Notes under the pieces: model-generated
What the model saw: only the letters and a program-made list of their open reading frames with translations
Told to the model about the DNA's origin: nothing
Databases searched by the model: none
Part shown: positions 11,119-23,674 of the stretch, piece after piece
Numbering within the stretch: position 1 is the first letter of the stretch
Layout: every line of letters starts with the position of its first letter
Assembly (NCBI RefSeq): GCF_000213175.1
Contig: NW_009799099.1
Location: 6,027,862-6,091,861 of the forward strand
Length of the DNA: 64,000 nucleotides
Reading direction: 5' to 3'
DNA from: Neurospora tetrasperma FGSC 2508
Lineage: Eukaryota > Ascomycota > Sordariomycetes > Sordariales > Sordariaceae
Program-made: the position numbers and the translations under genes

Positions 11119-11949
11119 ATTCGGCGACTAGATGGGAAGAAAGAGATGACTTGCATGGAAGACGTTTCGCAAGAAGGAGGTGGCTGGATTGTTTTTTTGG
11201 GGACAACATGAAGTACTGGCGCTTTATAGTTGCGATACCCCTCTGCTTTGATTGCTTTGGTTGAACGAGAAATACCCGTTCTTATGTTGGCTTTGTTGGA
11301 CGGAGATAAACAGATGTGGCATAGGTCTTGCGATCATGACGAGACGGGGTCATAGTTCACGCAAGCCACGGTTGTGTAATGAGTTCTGTATAGAAGTTGT
11401 AACAATAGATGACCATGATGAAAATCAAAAACTCGAAAACCAACGGCTTGCTGGTTGCCTTTTATCATCAAGAATGTCGCTAACATGATGTGAACTACAC
11501 CACGACGGTCTTCTGGGAAAGGGAACAGGAAATGCAACAGATCAAAGGTGTAAGGTGAACAAGAATTCTTCGTAAACCACTTGAGCAGAGGCAAAATGTG
11601 AGGACTACCTCGACTCGGCGCCAACTACGCCGGTTTGCCTCGGTTCGAAATTCTAAGAAAAGAAGTAACATAAAGCCAGGGGTATATGGGAAATGACAAG
11701 GAAAATGAAAACACCCAGACTCCCTCTTCCATCATCTTACCAATAACGCCTCCAGGCTATTGATGTCCTTCTCTTTCTGACCACCAAACCCTCCTTCTTG
11801 ACACTGGTCCTGCTTCCACTCTCCGTCATTGTCCTTCTCTTGAAGAGCAATCACTCCTCTCGCGTCATATCGCACCTTACACCACTCAACAATCTCTCCC
11901 CTTTACACTACAAAACTCGACATCCTCCACACTACAACCACCCCCCTCT
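11119..11949. other. Convergent intergenic region between members C and D
   Basis: Holds the 3' flanks of two convergent genes. No coding region supported; the last 250 bases are C-rich. Confidence 0.6.
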
Positions 11950-13579
11950 TCAATCCTCAGGCCACGGCACTTCCTCCCCCCTGCACCAATACGCATTAAC
12001 ACACGTATACCCACCCAACCGCTCCCTAACCGCCTTCCAATCCTGACCTTCCCCAGCTGTCTCCTCCATTCTCTCCAGATCTCCCTCCTCAAACGCCACA
12101 CACCTAGGGAACCCCATCTCTTTCCTCACCACCCTTCTGTCAGGGTCAGGATGCGGAGTATTAAACTCACACGTAATCTCCTCGAACCGACTCTTCTCGC
12201 TCCACTTCCTTCTTCCGTTCTCATCCCTACCCAGTTCACGGAAAGAATTGACCAAGACATGAACGGGACAGCCCTCTGTGCCGCACGGTGTGGGAGTGCG
12301 TGATTTACGTGCTCCTAGGTACCATGCTATGGTAGTGAGTTGCTTCATAGTGAGTGGGCGTTCGGTAGGGTGTTGTTTGAGACGGTCGCGCCAGACGGTG
12401 GGTAAGGCGCGACGGCGCGGGAAGGTGAGGAAGGTGTGCAGGGCGGCGTCCTTGGGGACTGGAAAGTCCGGGGTGGGACGGGGGAGGAGGGCAAGTAGAT
12501 AGGTCCAGATTGGAGAGGCATAGAGAGTCGCGGAGCGTTGGGATAATAGGGCGCGGTTGTTTTCGGGGGCGATGGCGGCGGGAGGAATCTCGGGGAGAGG
12601 TGGAAGGGGTTGAAGGGGTTGAAGGCGGCGGAGGGGAGACGAAGCGGCGTCGCGGACTGGAGCGGCTGGGAGAGGAAGTTGGGGAATTGGTCCTTGGATG
12701 GCGGCGGGCGCGGAAGCTTGACGGGCGGCTCGGCGGGCGGCGAGAGGTGGGCGGCGACGGCGCGGGGAAATATTGGCGAACTGAGCGGGCGCCGGAAGAG
12801 CAACAGGTGCAGCAGCAGGTACGGCCGCGGGAGGCTGAGGTGCGGCATTCAGCTGGGGCGCAGGTTGAGCGGCAGCAGCAATGGCAGGCTGGACGACAGG
12901 AGCGGGCGCGGCTTGTTGAGCCTGGACTTGCTGAGCTTGAGCAACCGCTTGCCATCCAGGGTTGGGAGCACGCCTCACGACAACTGGCGCCCACTTGCGC
13001 CGTCCATTGCGGTTTTCCTTGTCCGTTGGCACTCTCTTCCTCCCAATTACGTTGAACCTGCCATTCCTGGTATCGAACAGGAGGGCCTTCCGATGTTTTT
13101 GCTGCGATAATGTATTAGCTCATAGCTCTGAGGTGGGTTGATAAACCCCAAATGAGAGGTGTCATGTTGTCGGTAGATATGAGAATCAAGGCACATACTC
13201 TAAAGTGGTTGCCCACTTTATAGGGGAATTCGAATGCTAGCTCACAATTCGTGATCGGGCATCGAAACGGCTTGGCCTGGTCCCAATTGGGCTGGTAGCC
13301 CTCAGGAAAATAAGCTCCATTGCCTGGGTATGTGACAGTCTCGCCGTGTTCTGTGATTTTATGTTAGTAATATAGGTGACAGACAGAATGGCGCGAAGGA
13401 ATTGGAATCGACCTACTGTCTAAGCCGCACCACTCATCATAACGACGATTACCTGACTTTATAACCACATAACCGCCGCACTTTTGCTGGTTGATCAGCC
13501 AGGGCTCCTGCGGCGGGCCATCGTCTTCCGAGGAGGAAGATTCAGACGAGGGTGAGGACTCGCGGCGACGACGGGGCAT
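11950..13579 (-). CDS. Family member D: finger plus core, no C-terminal beta-domain
   Basis: Unknown function. Three exons, complement(11950..13101, 13199..13350, 13417..13579), 488 aa. Exon 1 ends after RRYDEWCG at a phase-1 intron; exon 2 holds GAYFPEGY and finger ligands C85, C90 and H103; exon 3 begins QKHRK and supplies H108. This is followed by a long Ala/Pro/Gln-rich linker (about residues 125-270). The core then runs PIWTYL, FPRRRALPTVW, IAWYLGA, PC...GC, FPRCV and CVNAYWC, and the protein ends a few residues later at PWPED. It therefore lacks the terminal domain of A, C, E and F. Start is the only ATG before the motif. The first Cys of the usual CCN pair is kept and the second is Val. 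Confidence 0.85.
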
Positions 13580-14967
13580 TGTCGAGGTTGACGTGTACCA
13601 ATGGCAATGGAAAAAGGCAAATTGGTGGCAATGCGGTTATAGAGTAGCAAGTGAACGTTGGTACTTTTTGCAGGTGACGGTTGTAGGTTGTTGTGTTGTT
13701 GGCAGAAGAAGGAGGATGGAAAGTAAGGTTGCACCATCAGGTCGGAAGTAAAAAGAGTTGGGTGAATTTTTTCCACCTGGACGGGATGCAAAATTCTTGA
13801 CTTGGGATGCGCCCTACCCGGAATCAATTTGTGGCTGCAGACGTCAGTGCCGGCTGGCATTAGGGTTTGCAAACCCATTGGGACTTGGACGAACGGGATT
13901 GGGAGATCACTTTGTTCTCACCTTGGAGTTGAAGCTCGTCATGATGGTTGTAAGGTGAGAGAAGGGTGAGAGAACGTCAGTCAGAGGTGGAGTGGGGGAG
14001 GGTCGTGGTCAAGTCGAGAGGGAACACCGTGGTCTTGCAGTCGCCACCGCGAGGGTCCTTCAAAGACGAGGTAGAGCCTCCGTAGTTGATGACGGGAGAA
14101 GAGAATCGGTCTGTTTCTGGTGGTAGAAGACCGGAGCTCCAGCATATTGATACCATTCCCACAATAGAACATGGAAGAGAAGCAAATAAATGGCAAAAAT
14201 GAAGCGAGAGAAAGAAGGTAAGTGGCCGTATGAGCATATCAAGACCGAGTGTCGCCATAGCCTCTCGAAGCACTCGTTACTCCTGATTAGGGGGGCAGCT
14301 GCTATCCCAACACCACCACGACAAAACAGCTGGAAACAACGTAACCGACCATGATTCAATGACCACTGGGTCATCCAAACGGTTCAAAGTGCACTGTTGT
14401 CGACTGTTATGCTTCGATCAGGCCCCAGCTTGGGAGGTTGGAGGCAGAACCTCATCGGGAGACATCCAACATAGATCCGCAATCGACGAGATCCAGAGTA
14501 TCTGCCATCTGTAAGCCCTCGCTGTACACATCCGGAATGTAACATGTCTCTCCTGCTTTTGATGGGGGAAAGGCTGTCTCGAGCTTGTTCAAGAGACCGC
14601 TTTCGAGCAGATCTCTTCTTCAAGCATCGACTCAGCAAAACATTCGAGCTCACCCAACCTGGCCAAACCGTACAACATCGCACTTCCATCGTTGTGCATA
14701 ACATCACTTGTGACCAGATCCATACATTTCCGCCTTGGCCATCCCACCAACATCAGAGCATCCCAAGCCAGATGCCCGTCAAGCCACAGCTCGCCTTAAA
14801 GATGCCAAGACCATCGCCCTCACTGTTTTCATGCGGCACGAAAAGGAAGTGAAAGGGAAAACAACTTCCACGGCGAAACCAGGTCGGCAGAAAAAGACAA
14901 AGATCTTAGTATAATAATAACACATGGTGGTACATCACCTTACGTATTCTAACACCCTCTCCTTCCC
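13580..14967. other. Intergenic
   Basis: Promoter side of member D on the left, 3' flank of the bL27m gene on the right. Overlapping short frames on both strands, none with domain or splice support. Confidence 0.6.
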
Positions 14968-16421
14968 TTAGTCCTTATTCTCCGTCTTGGAGTCCTTCTT
15001 GGGCTCAGCAGCAGCCTTCTTCTCCTCAACCTTGGGCTTGCTCTCCTTCTTGGCGCCCTCAGGAGCCTTGGGCTTCTCAACCTTAGCAGCAGCAGCAGCA
15101 GCAGGCTTCTCAGCCTTCACCTCCTTCTTCTCGCTCTTCTCAGCAGCGGCACCACCCTCCCTGGCCTTCTTGGCCTCCCTCTGCTTGGCCAAAAACTCCT
15201 TCCTTTGCACCAACCTCTGCTCCCTCTTCTCGCGCACACGTCTCCTGTACTCCTCGCGTCTATCCGCCTTGGCCAGCTTGCGCTCCTTGATGCCGAGCAA
15301 GAAAGTGTTTCTTCTCCTCCTGCGGGCGCGGAACTTGGCCTTTCTGCTGCCCACCTTCTCGGTACCAGGCACAGAACCGGGGTCGCCAATCAAGCGACCA
15401 ATCTCCCAGTTGGTCTCGCGGTAGCTGTAGTTGTTCATCAGGCGCAGGACGCGCGTGCCGCGGCGCGCGAGCATCTTTTGCTGCTGCAGCTTGCGCAGAG
15501 CCGATTGTCGGGCGTTGTACTCGGCGCGGGCGGCGAGCTTTTCCTTGATGAGTTCGGCAATGACGGAGGGGCCGCCGTTGTTGCTGTTCGACGTGGCGGA
15601 GGCGGAGATGGTGCTGCTGGAGGCAGGGACGGCGGCGGCGCCGGAGGCTGATACGCGGGCGCCCTGGCCCTTGACTGCCTTGCCGGCGGCAGCGGGCGTC
15701 GTCACTGCTGGTGGGGGGATCTCGATAGTCTCGTGGCGGGTGACAAAGAGGGGGAGGCCGGAGGCGGACATGGTGGGCTTCTCGACCTCTTCGACCTTGC
15801 GCGGCACGGCGACGAGACCGAGCTTGCGCTTGCGCGGAGCGTCCTTAGGATAAGGGAGCTTGTCGTTGCGGTTGAAGACGACGCCGATGTACTGACGGTC
15901 CGGGTGGAGCTGGGGGTCACGGTAGTACTTGACGTAGCCGGCGACGGCGGCGTGGATGGTGTGGTCGCGGCCCATGATGGTGTTCTCGCCGGGGTGCCAT
16001 AGTGTGCCGCGCTGCTTGTAGATGATGTTGCCGGGGATCACGTACTGGTCTTTGAGCAAAAAGAGACAAGGTCAGTCAGCGTCGGGGACAGGGCACTTGG
16101 AGTGTTGGTTGCTGCTGCGCAATGCGCGCAAGCCGTGTATGGTGCATGGTGAAACATACCACCCGTCTTCTTTGCGCCGAGCTTCTTGGGGATGGTCCTC
16201 TTGGGCTTGAGCCTGTAGGCACCCTGGGCCTTGACACTGGCGTAACGGCGACCCTCGACGGCGACATTGCTACTTGTTGGGCCGATGCGGAGGTGGGCGA
16301 ACTGCTCGGAGAGGATTGCGGTCGCGGAGACGGAGGAGTGGGTGGTGGGTAACCGGCAGACGGAGTGGCAGCTGTTGGCAGCAGCCCTCGTCAAAGGCTG
16401 CCGCAGCTGTGCTAGATGCAT
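14968..16421 (-). CDS. MRP7: Mitochondrial large-subunit ribosomal protein bL27m
   Basis: Component of the mitochondrial 54S ribosomal subunit; bL27 lies near the peptidyl-transferase centre. Two exons, complement(14968..16049, 16160..16421), 447 aa. The first ~60 residues are Arg/Ser/Ala-rich and suit a mitochondrial presequence. The bL27 core follows across the intron: [31 protein letters not shown]. About 300 further residues form a basic, Arg-rich region and an Ala/Lys/Glu tail, much longer than bacterial bL27 (~85 aa). A long extension is known in fungal mitochondrial homologs. The intron interrupts the core between KKTG and DQYVIPG. It shares a short divergent upstream region with the LCL2-like gene. 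Confidence 0.92.
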
Positions 16422-17239
16422 TGTGTTTGTTGTTTGTGTTTGTGTTTATGAATTCGTTGTCGTCGGCCCGAGGCAGTCGTCGTCGTCGCCGTTATCCAGT
16501 CGTTCGTGTCCCAGGACAAAGTTTCGAAGACACCACACACGGAGGGGGGGGGACACCGGGGCGGAGTGTGGGTGTGGTCGGAGGACGGAGGTCGGAGGGG
16601 GGGGGGGGGGACCTGCGGGCGGAGCGGACGGAGGAAGGGTTGCCAATGTCCGCACGACGCGCGGGGAGTCGAAGGAAAACCAAAGTTCAAAAATCGGGGC
16701 GGGTCCAGTCCAGAGCCGTGCCGTCCATCGTCGTCCAGGCGAGCGAGCGACCGAAAAAAATGCCCCACTCAAAAGTTGAGGTCGCACCAGAGCCGCGAGC
16801 CGGAGAGAGCCAAGACTGAGTGGAGGAGGGCAGCCGCATTGACCACCGCGGGGATACTTTCTGCTTAGTCACTTAGTCCTTAACCACTTAGGTTAAAGGT
16901 AGCCATGTACCAAGCACGATAACACCGATAAGAGCTGAGTCCCATCCCGCATGGATCCCTTCCCGTCGCTGACGATTTGGACAAATTGGCCAGCAGGTCC
17001 CTTGCAGTGGACTGGCCCCGTAGCTTCCAGCGACCCCAGCACTGTTTCCATCACCAGGGGCATCGCCATCGCCCAGCCAGCCAGCCAGCCAGCCGTGTAA
17101 TTGACAGCTTGCCAACATCGACGTCCCGTCGTCCCATCGCAACCCACGCCGCGAGAATCACGACAACACCACCGGTTCTTTCGAATTGGATTCCTCTCCA
17201 GTCCAAACCTACACCCTTCAACGAATCCGAACCGTCAAA
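16422..17239. other. Divergent promoter region
   Basis: Separates the bL27m gene (minus) from the LCL2-like gene (plus). It contains a 14-G homopolymer (16597-16610) in a G-rich stretch and a CCAG tetranucleotide tract at about 17073-17094. No gene seen. Confidence 0.6.
17073..17094 (+). repeat. CCAG tetranucleotide microsatellite
   Basis: About five tandem CCAG units in the leader region of the LCL2-like gene. Confidence 0.8.
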
Positions 17240-17765
17240 ATGCGCACCCTCTACCTCGTCCTCCTCTGCCTCCTCACCCTCGCCTCCCCCATAGCCGCTC
17301 AATTCGGCTCCTTCTTCGACCAAATGTTCGGCGGCCACGGCGGCCACGGTCACCAACAAACACAGCAGCAGCAGCAGCACCAAGGCCACGGCCACCAACA
17401 GCATCCCAACGTGCCCAGCGACCCGTCCATTTACCAGGCGAATTACCAGCGGGCGCATTGCGACAAGTACTTGTGTCCTGATACTTTGGGTATGTCTTTT
17501 CTCCACTCCTTTTTCTTCTTCTCTTTCTTTCCTTGTCTTGCTTGCTTGCTCTGTTGGCTGGTTTAGATATGGCAACAAGGGCTAACGATGGGATCAATGA
17601 CAAACAGCATGCGTTCACTACCCACACCACTGCCCTTGCCCGTGGCCGTTGCATGAAGACAAGGCCGAGTTAGCCGAAGGTCAACGGATCTGTGTCTCCA
17701 AGGGAGGGTTCAAGGTCGGAGAGGCGGCGAGGAAGATAGAATTGGCTAGGAAGGGGATGCTCTGA
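17240..17765 (+). CDS. lcl2: LCL2-like ER/secretory protein (long chronological lifespan protein 2)
   Basis: Two exons, 17240..17489 and 17608..17765, 135 aa. A clear signal peptide (residues 1-20, ending IAAQ) is followed by [11 protein letters not shown], a short Gly/His/Gln-rich linker, and the conserved Cys domain: [38 protein letters not shown], and a terminal [11 protein letters not shown]. Spacing of the six cysteines and the ending match the fungal LCL2 family, a small protein linked to ER-associated functions in yeast. The intron falls exactly inside CPDTLACV, and joining restores the motif. The role is inherited from the family; nothing local adds to it. Confidence 0.9.
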
Positions 17766-18582
17766 GCTGTTACCCCCTTTTCTGGGAAGACAGGGGAAGT
17801 GGAGCCGTTGACAAAAAGGAAGATTACATGGATGTATTGTAGGTTGTGGGAAACATTGCTTGGGGTTTTTGGCGTTACAATATCACAATGATAATCTGTA
17901 CAAAGAACTTATGGATCAATTTCTTGGGATTCGTTACCACTCCGTCTGTAATGAAACTTGAGTGCCTTGAAAGGTGAAGTGTGTCTGTCTGCCCATAATG
18001 TCGTCCCTAGCGAAACCCGTTGATGATAGAAGCGAAGAGAAAAGAACAAAAAGAAGAGAATGGTAAGAGGCTGCGTGTGCATTCAAATTCTTGTGTTTTG
18101 GTGTCAGATGAAAAAAATGGGGGGTCCTGTAACATACGGTAAAACCATAATCGAATAAAGTTCGTAAGAAGAGAAAAAAAAAAAAGAAATACATTGATGC
18201 TTCGCTTTCATAGCTCGAAATGCAGACGCCAATCGCATCGGTTACCGCTGACCGATATAGGGTATACCATCACCAACCCTTTCCCTTTGATAACAAAAGC
18301 GAGCCGTAGAAAATGAAATAGGGACTGTCCAGTCATCACCTCAACCATATACATGAACCGTCCCAAAATATAAAAGCAAACCTCCATTCCCATCCTACTC
18401 CTACCCAGGCGCACCTTCGCCCGTAACTATGTTGAGATCGTCCGCCACTATCGCACTTTTAGCAACGCACGCCGTCATAACCTCCTAGCCTCCATGTCCA
18501 TCTTTCTTGCTGATAGGACTCGCATCACCGTAACTACCATGCCCGAGACGAGATGGCGATTCCTGCCCTCAGAGTCCACCTC
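17766..18582. other. Convergent intergenic region
   Basis: 3' flanks of the LCL2-like and inhibitor-2 genes. A/T-rich tracts (for example A-run near 18174-18185) but no gene. Confidence 0.65.
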
Positions 18583-19630
18583 CTACGACGATCCATTGGA
18601 CCTTGTCGGGAGAGCCGGCACCTCAGGGATCTCCTCATCCTCATCTTCGTCCTCATCTTCTAGATTCTCAGGGTGACCAAGTAGCGACGCCACGCTCTTC
18701 ATCTCGTAGTGCTTCTTGCGCATCTCCTCAAACTTGCGATGCTTCTCTCTCTCTTCGGCGCTGAGGCCGACCAGTTCATCATCGGGATCATGGCCGCTGC
18801 CATTGCTATCAACGTGCACAGCTCTAGGACGCTTGGGGGAGCCGCCATCTTCGGAATGGGCAGTAGCGCCCTTGCCAAAAGGGAAGCCGGCCTCAGGCAC
18901 CGCCTCCTCAGGCTCGCCGAGCGAGAGGCCAGGGATCTCGTCGTCAATGTTGCCCTGCCTGCGCTTGTTCTGCCTAGGAAGAGGCGACAGGCCATCCACG
19001 CGATCCATGTCGATCTTGTTAGGGTCGATGGCTTCTGGGACTTCCTCGTCGTCGTCCGATGGGTCCTCGGCGGGGTCGTAGTGCTTGGCATAGGGCGTCT
19101 TGGGCTCGTCAATCTTCATGGTGCTGGACCGCTCTTGCTCCGTGAGGTAGAGGTTCGCCTCGTCCCACTTGAGGCGCTGGCCTTGCTCCGTCGAGTCTTC
19201 GTCGCCGTGGTGGCTGGGCGTTGTCGAACGGCGAGAACCACTGAGGCCAGGCCGCGATCCGGCGACAGACGAGGAGCGGCGGGGTCCGGCATTGATCTGA
19301 GTGTTCATGATGGTGATTTCTTTGGCCTCCTTGGCGGAAGAGGGCATGTGGATAAGTGGCGGAGGGTGAGCCGCATCATGGTGGTGGGTGTCGAGGGGGG
19401 AAGTTGGGCCCGCGGGCGGAGAATTACGGTAGGAGTTCTTGAGAATACCTGGAGGTAAAGCATCCGTTAGCAATCGAATATCGATGACAGTGTAGGTGCG
19501 GGCTAAAGCTAAGGAACTGGGCGACAGCATCGCTGGGTTGGGGTGGGAGCTGGCTCAACATACCCTTTGGCCGCGGGACCGTAGAGGGCGGCGGAGTGTG
19601 TGTAGGTGACGATGCCATGATGGTTGACAT
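18583..19630 (-). CDS. Protein phosphatase inhibitor 2 family (IPP-2 / Glc8-like)
   Basis: Regulator of type 1 protein phosphatase. Two exons, complement(18583..19448, 19564..19630), 310 aa. Splicing joins PRPKG to [10 protein letters not shown], recreating the KGILKN motif that docks PP1. The second conserved block [15 protein letters not shown]...[10 protein letters not shown] lies near the middle, where the TP-Y segment corresponds to the regulatory phosphosite of inhibitor-2. A C-terminal helix ([18 protein letters not shown]) corresponds to the HYNEG region that contacts the active site, here degenerate. The end is a run of Glu/Asp. Start ATG at 19630 precedes a second in-frame ATG four codons on. 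Acts in nucleus/cytoplasm by family knowledge. Confidence 0.9.
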
Positions 19631-21500
19631 GTTTGGAAACAAGCTGTGGGTTGTTGCAATCAAAAAGTGCCGTATCGAGGAGAATGTTGGCCAAAGAAGG
19701 TGAATATAAGGTGCGCGCGCAACGAAAGTCAAGCTGCAGTCGGTGTCGTTTCGTTTTGTTGGCGAGGTGAGATTGTTGGATGGATGGAGAAAGCAGCAGG
19801 TGAAGTTGTCGGTCGGTGGAAAGAAGTGTCGAGAGCAACCACCTAGCGACGAGGGAGGGTGGTGGAGTGACCAGGGGGTGACTTTCTGCCCCAGATGATC
19901 GAAGACAGTGGGGTCACTGGATTAGCCTGGAATGGATGGGAGGCTTTTGTTTGGTGGTGAAGGCCGCCTTGGGTGGGGCGGCGATCACAGTCTTGGTGGG
20001 CTTGTTTGGCGTGTTTGGTGGGATGTGGAAGCCAAGAGAAAAGCAGCAGCCGCGATCACGTTCTGATCAAGATATCGACACAAACTAACAGGTCGGATGA
20101 ACAGTCGGGTTCACTTGTTGGGCAGGAAAAAGGAGACCGGCGGATCCCAGGCAGATCTGTTGTCACCTAGGACTACCTCTATCAAGTATGGCCGATCGTC
20201 TCAACGTTCTTTTTACGAGTGAGTCAGTACGTAGTGTAGTCCGTCCTTGGCTTGTCGTGTTGGGAGGCCTTCAAGATTGCCGTGGTTGGGGACCGGTGGG
20301 TGCTAGTAGGAGGTCTGAGAGCCGTCGTCCACTGTAAATGCTGCCCTCGCTTGATCTTATCTGCCGACCTGAGACGAGCAATGAGAAGAGGCTGGGTATT
20401 CGCGCAAGTGAGGGGTTGCGCCTGGATTTTCTTTCGAATCGTATCAGAATAGTGTATGGAGATGATGGATTGTCCTCCGTCGTGTCCCAATCATGAGCCT
20501 TTTTTCCGGGCCAGATACGATGGGTCGCATTCCACAAATGGCCTGTGACTGTCGGCAAACAAACAGAGGGATAAATCCGGGGAAGTTTGGCGTTTGGAAA
20601 CTGAAACAGGGTCCGGGTCCGGATCTTCATTTTTTAACCCCTTGGCAGAGTTAGGTACTTTGGGCGTATGCCAGATGACGTGCCTTCTTCTGCAAGCTAT
20701 TGCCATGACAAAAGTATCGCGTCAAAGAAGGTGTTAAGACGCCATATCCGCGGGAAAAAAAAAGGAAAAAAAGGCAGAAAGGGCCATGTGGTCATTACAT
20801 CATCGTGCCTTCAACGTCTAGTTCTAGTAGTAGTGTTTCTTCCCCCGCCTCCACTCGGGCTTATTTTCGTTCCTTTGTTTCCCTCTTCCATTCCATCATA
20901 GCGAGGGCATTTCTGGGCGGGGCAGACTTGCAATGCTTCATCGTAAAATTAAACTTATATATTACTCTTTCCGAGCGTATGTCATAGTGTACACGGCATC
21001 CGCCATCCTGTTTTCCGTTACCCCAAGTCCTCCATGAGGGTCGTGATGCTCATAATGGCGTGAAAGGGACCTCATAGTCAGTCCCCTCTCCCCATGTCAT
21101 AATCCCATCCTTGCATGTTCCCTTCCTATAAATTCCAAAACATTGTCGCCTGCATTCCCATAACCTCTTTCCATGATTAATAAGTCCCCCGAGTTGGACC
21201 AGAGTATCCAAAATTGGGGTCGTTGCTGTAGCCGCTTGCTTGTTTAATGCCGATTGGCTTCTTGGATCTCGAACGTAACAACATCAGTCGTGGGTATGTG
21301 CAGAAATCGTGTCAACCTCCCCATTAGATCCGCAACCCATAAATGCTGCCGCTTTGCACCTCGCCGACTCCTTGACTGTCCCACCTCTTAGAGTGAGCGA
21401 CAGATCGGTCAGGTTGACCACGGTCCGAAGGAGCCACGCCCCTATTCAACTACGAGACCGTATACGCATCGCTTGTACGGTCTCCCATGTTGGCATCCCT
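19631..21500. other. Intergenic
   Basis: Promoter side of the inhibitor-2 gene and 3' flank of the transporter gene. Several overlapping short frames on both strands; none has splice or domain support. An A-rich patch lies near 20755-20775. Confidence 0.6.
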
Positions 21501-23674
21501 TTATACCCCACTGCCACTAGCCTTGCTATCAGTCTGGGACATATTCAAGCCCTTCTCGTACTTATGCAACACCGAGCTATCAAGGGACGCAGCCTCATCA
21601 GCGAATACATCCACCTTGGTCTCAGCGAACTTGCGCGCGCTGATGCCCTTTGAGAAGAGGAGGTCGAGCTCGGCAAAGGTGCGGCCGGTGGGTTCGGGGA
21701 CGCGGAAGTAGACGTAGATGATGCAGAGGAAGCAGATGCCGGCCTGGGATGCGTTAGTTTTGCAACTAGGGGAAAGGGGCAAGGTGACTTACCCAGAAGA
21801 AACCGGTAAAGTTGGACCAGTCCCAGGCGCCGGGGTTGAGCATGTAGGGTGTGAGGACGGCAGTGACGATGCCGACAATAATGCTGTGCATTGTTAGTAT
21901 GCATGAGCTCAGAGGGCTTCTGGGTCTGAGGAACTTACTAAAGCACACGACCAAGAGCAATGGTCTTGATCTGCAGTCTTCTAGTCGAGATTTCACTGAC
22001 AAGCGAGTAGCAGACCGTTCCGACTGTCAACTGGTACACCAAAGCCCAGCCCAACATGATACTACCAGTCGCGATCGAAGCCTCCCTGTTGTGCGCCTCG
22101 GGAACAAGACCAAGGAAACCCAGCACAAAGAGCATGCAGAATAGACCGCACAACCCATACAGGTAAAGAGCTCTCCGTCCAATGCCGCGGCTCATCAAGA
22201 ACCACGCGCCAAACACGCCCGCCATGTTGATAGCGTACTGCCCGAGAGCAAACGCATAGGCGTCGTCATCGTCCAGGCCGGCCTGCTTGAGGAAATACGT
22301 CGAGTAATTCGAGAACGAGTTTCCACTCAGATTCTGAATCGCCCACACCATGCACACAATCTCGGTTCTCCTGAGATCATGACCCTTGAAGCAATCCCAA
22401 AAGGTCGCTCCCTGCGTCGTCTTCTCCTCCAAGGCGGTGGTGTGAACCATCATGGCGACGGTCTCGTCCGCATTGAAATCGGTTTCGCGGTTCACGCTGG
22501 TCAGACGGAGGAGAGACTTCTTGGCATCATCCAGACGACCCTTGCGGACGAGCCACCAAGGCGATTCGGGTGCGAAGAAGATTCCCAAGGCCAGAGGTAC
22601 GGGCCACATCCATTGCAGGGCGTAGGGGATTCGGTAGGCCCATTCGTCGTCGCGCTTAAGCATGGACATGATGACTCCGATGGCGATTTCTTGGCCCACG
22701 CCCCAGCAGAAGTTGACGTAGGTGGTAAGGTAGCCGCGCATAGCGACGGGGCAGACTTCGGAGGCGTAGGTGATGGTGAGAGTTTGGAAGACGCCCCATG
22801 GCTGGAAGTTCATTAGTAAACCAATCATGTGCATTACTCTGAGGGAGGTGAGTGAAACTTACGATACCGCAAAGAATCTCAGCAGCCAACAAGGTCTGGA
22901 CATTCTGCGCCGTAAAGAACAGCGAAGTCCACGCGCAAATGAGCATCAAGCAACCGATAACGGTGTACCGATAACCAAAACGTTCTGATACGTATCCATT
23001 GATGAGAAGGCCGATCAGCTCTCCCACGTTGGCGCCCTGGATATGAAACCGGTCAGCATTGTCCTAGGCCATTCAGGGTCCATCTCGCACGGCTCAAGCT
23101 GCAAGCCCTCCTCCACGACTTTCTGATTGACGGGGAACCGGACCCGGACCCAATGCAGCGGCACTGGGAGTGGCTCGGGCGCATGGCACAGGCACAGACA
23201 TATCAGATCAGATCATTGCACTTAGCTCAGCACTCACATTACTAAGACCAGCCTGCCAGCGAGCAGGAACCTCCCAGTGGCCCGGCGCTATCTCCTCGCC
23301 GTACTTGCGAGCAAACTGGGGGAAGGCGTCTTTGATTTGGTCAGCACTGGCTCTGTCATGTGAAGATGAAAATAAGAAAGTAAACACCCACAAAAATTGT
23401 TAATCAGACAGACATCGTAACCCTCCATGACGATGCACGTCGAGATGAGCATGCTCCACGCAATCGCCTTTGGGTACAGCTTGATGCCCTGCAACAGCGT
23501 CATCTTTTGCTCCTTGTCGGTTGCTGTTTTGGCATCTTGGATGATCCTGTCCGTAGTGTCGGTGCGTCGGACCTCGTCTGAGTTGTGGAGGACATCGTGT
23601 TGGCCTTTGGAATCGCTAAATACAATGTCGTCGGATGACGGGTTGGCTGTGGTCCGGGGGTCGGGTGAAGCCAT
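21501..23674 (-). CDS. MFS sugar transporter, fungal alpha-glucoside (maltose permease) type
   Basis: Proton-coupled sugar uptake at the plasma membrane is expected. Six exons, complement(21501..21743, 21793..21883, 21939..22801, 22863..23036, 23238..23350, 23392..23674), about 588 aa. The first intron's edges are ambiguous by a few bases (alternative 23388/23352). Family signatures: EGYDVCLINNF in TM1, GYVSERFGYR between TM2 and TM3, PESPWWLVRKGR after TM6, a charged central loop, R-G-I-GRRALYLYG between TM8 and TM9, SEISTRRLQIKTIALGR, and the terminal PEPTGRTFAELDLLFSKGISARKF, characteristic of maltose/alpha-glucoside permeases. Twelve hydrophobic segments are visible. Substrate is inferred from the PEPTGRT and PESPWW signatures only; a hexose or oligosaccharide carrier is possible. 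A Zn2Cys6 regulator lies 2.9 kb away, divergently oriented. Confidence 0.9.

Noticed and set aside
17276-17654. Long frames on the opposite strand across the LCL2-like and IPP-2 genes
   Set aside because: They are mirror frames of GC-rich coding sequence; the plus/minus genes chosen are supported by families and splice joins.
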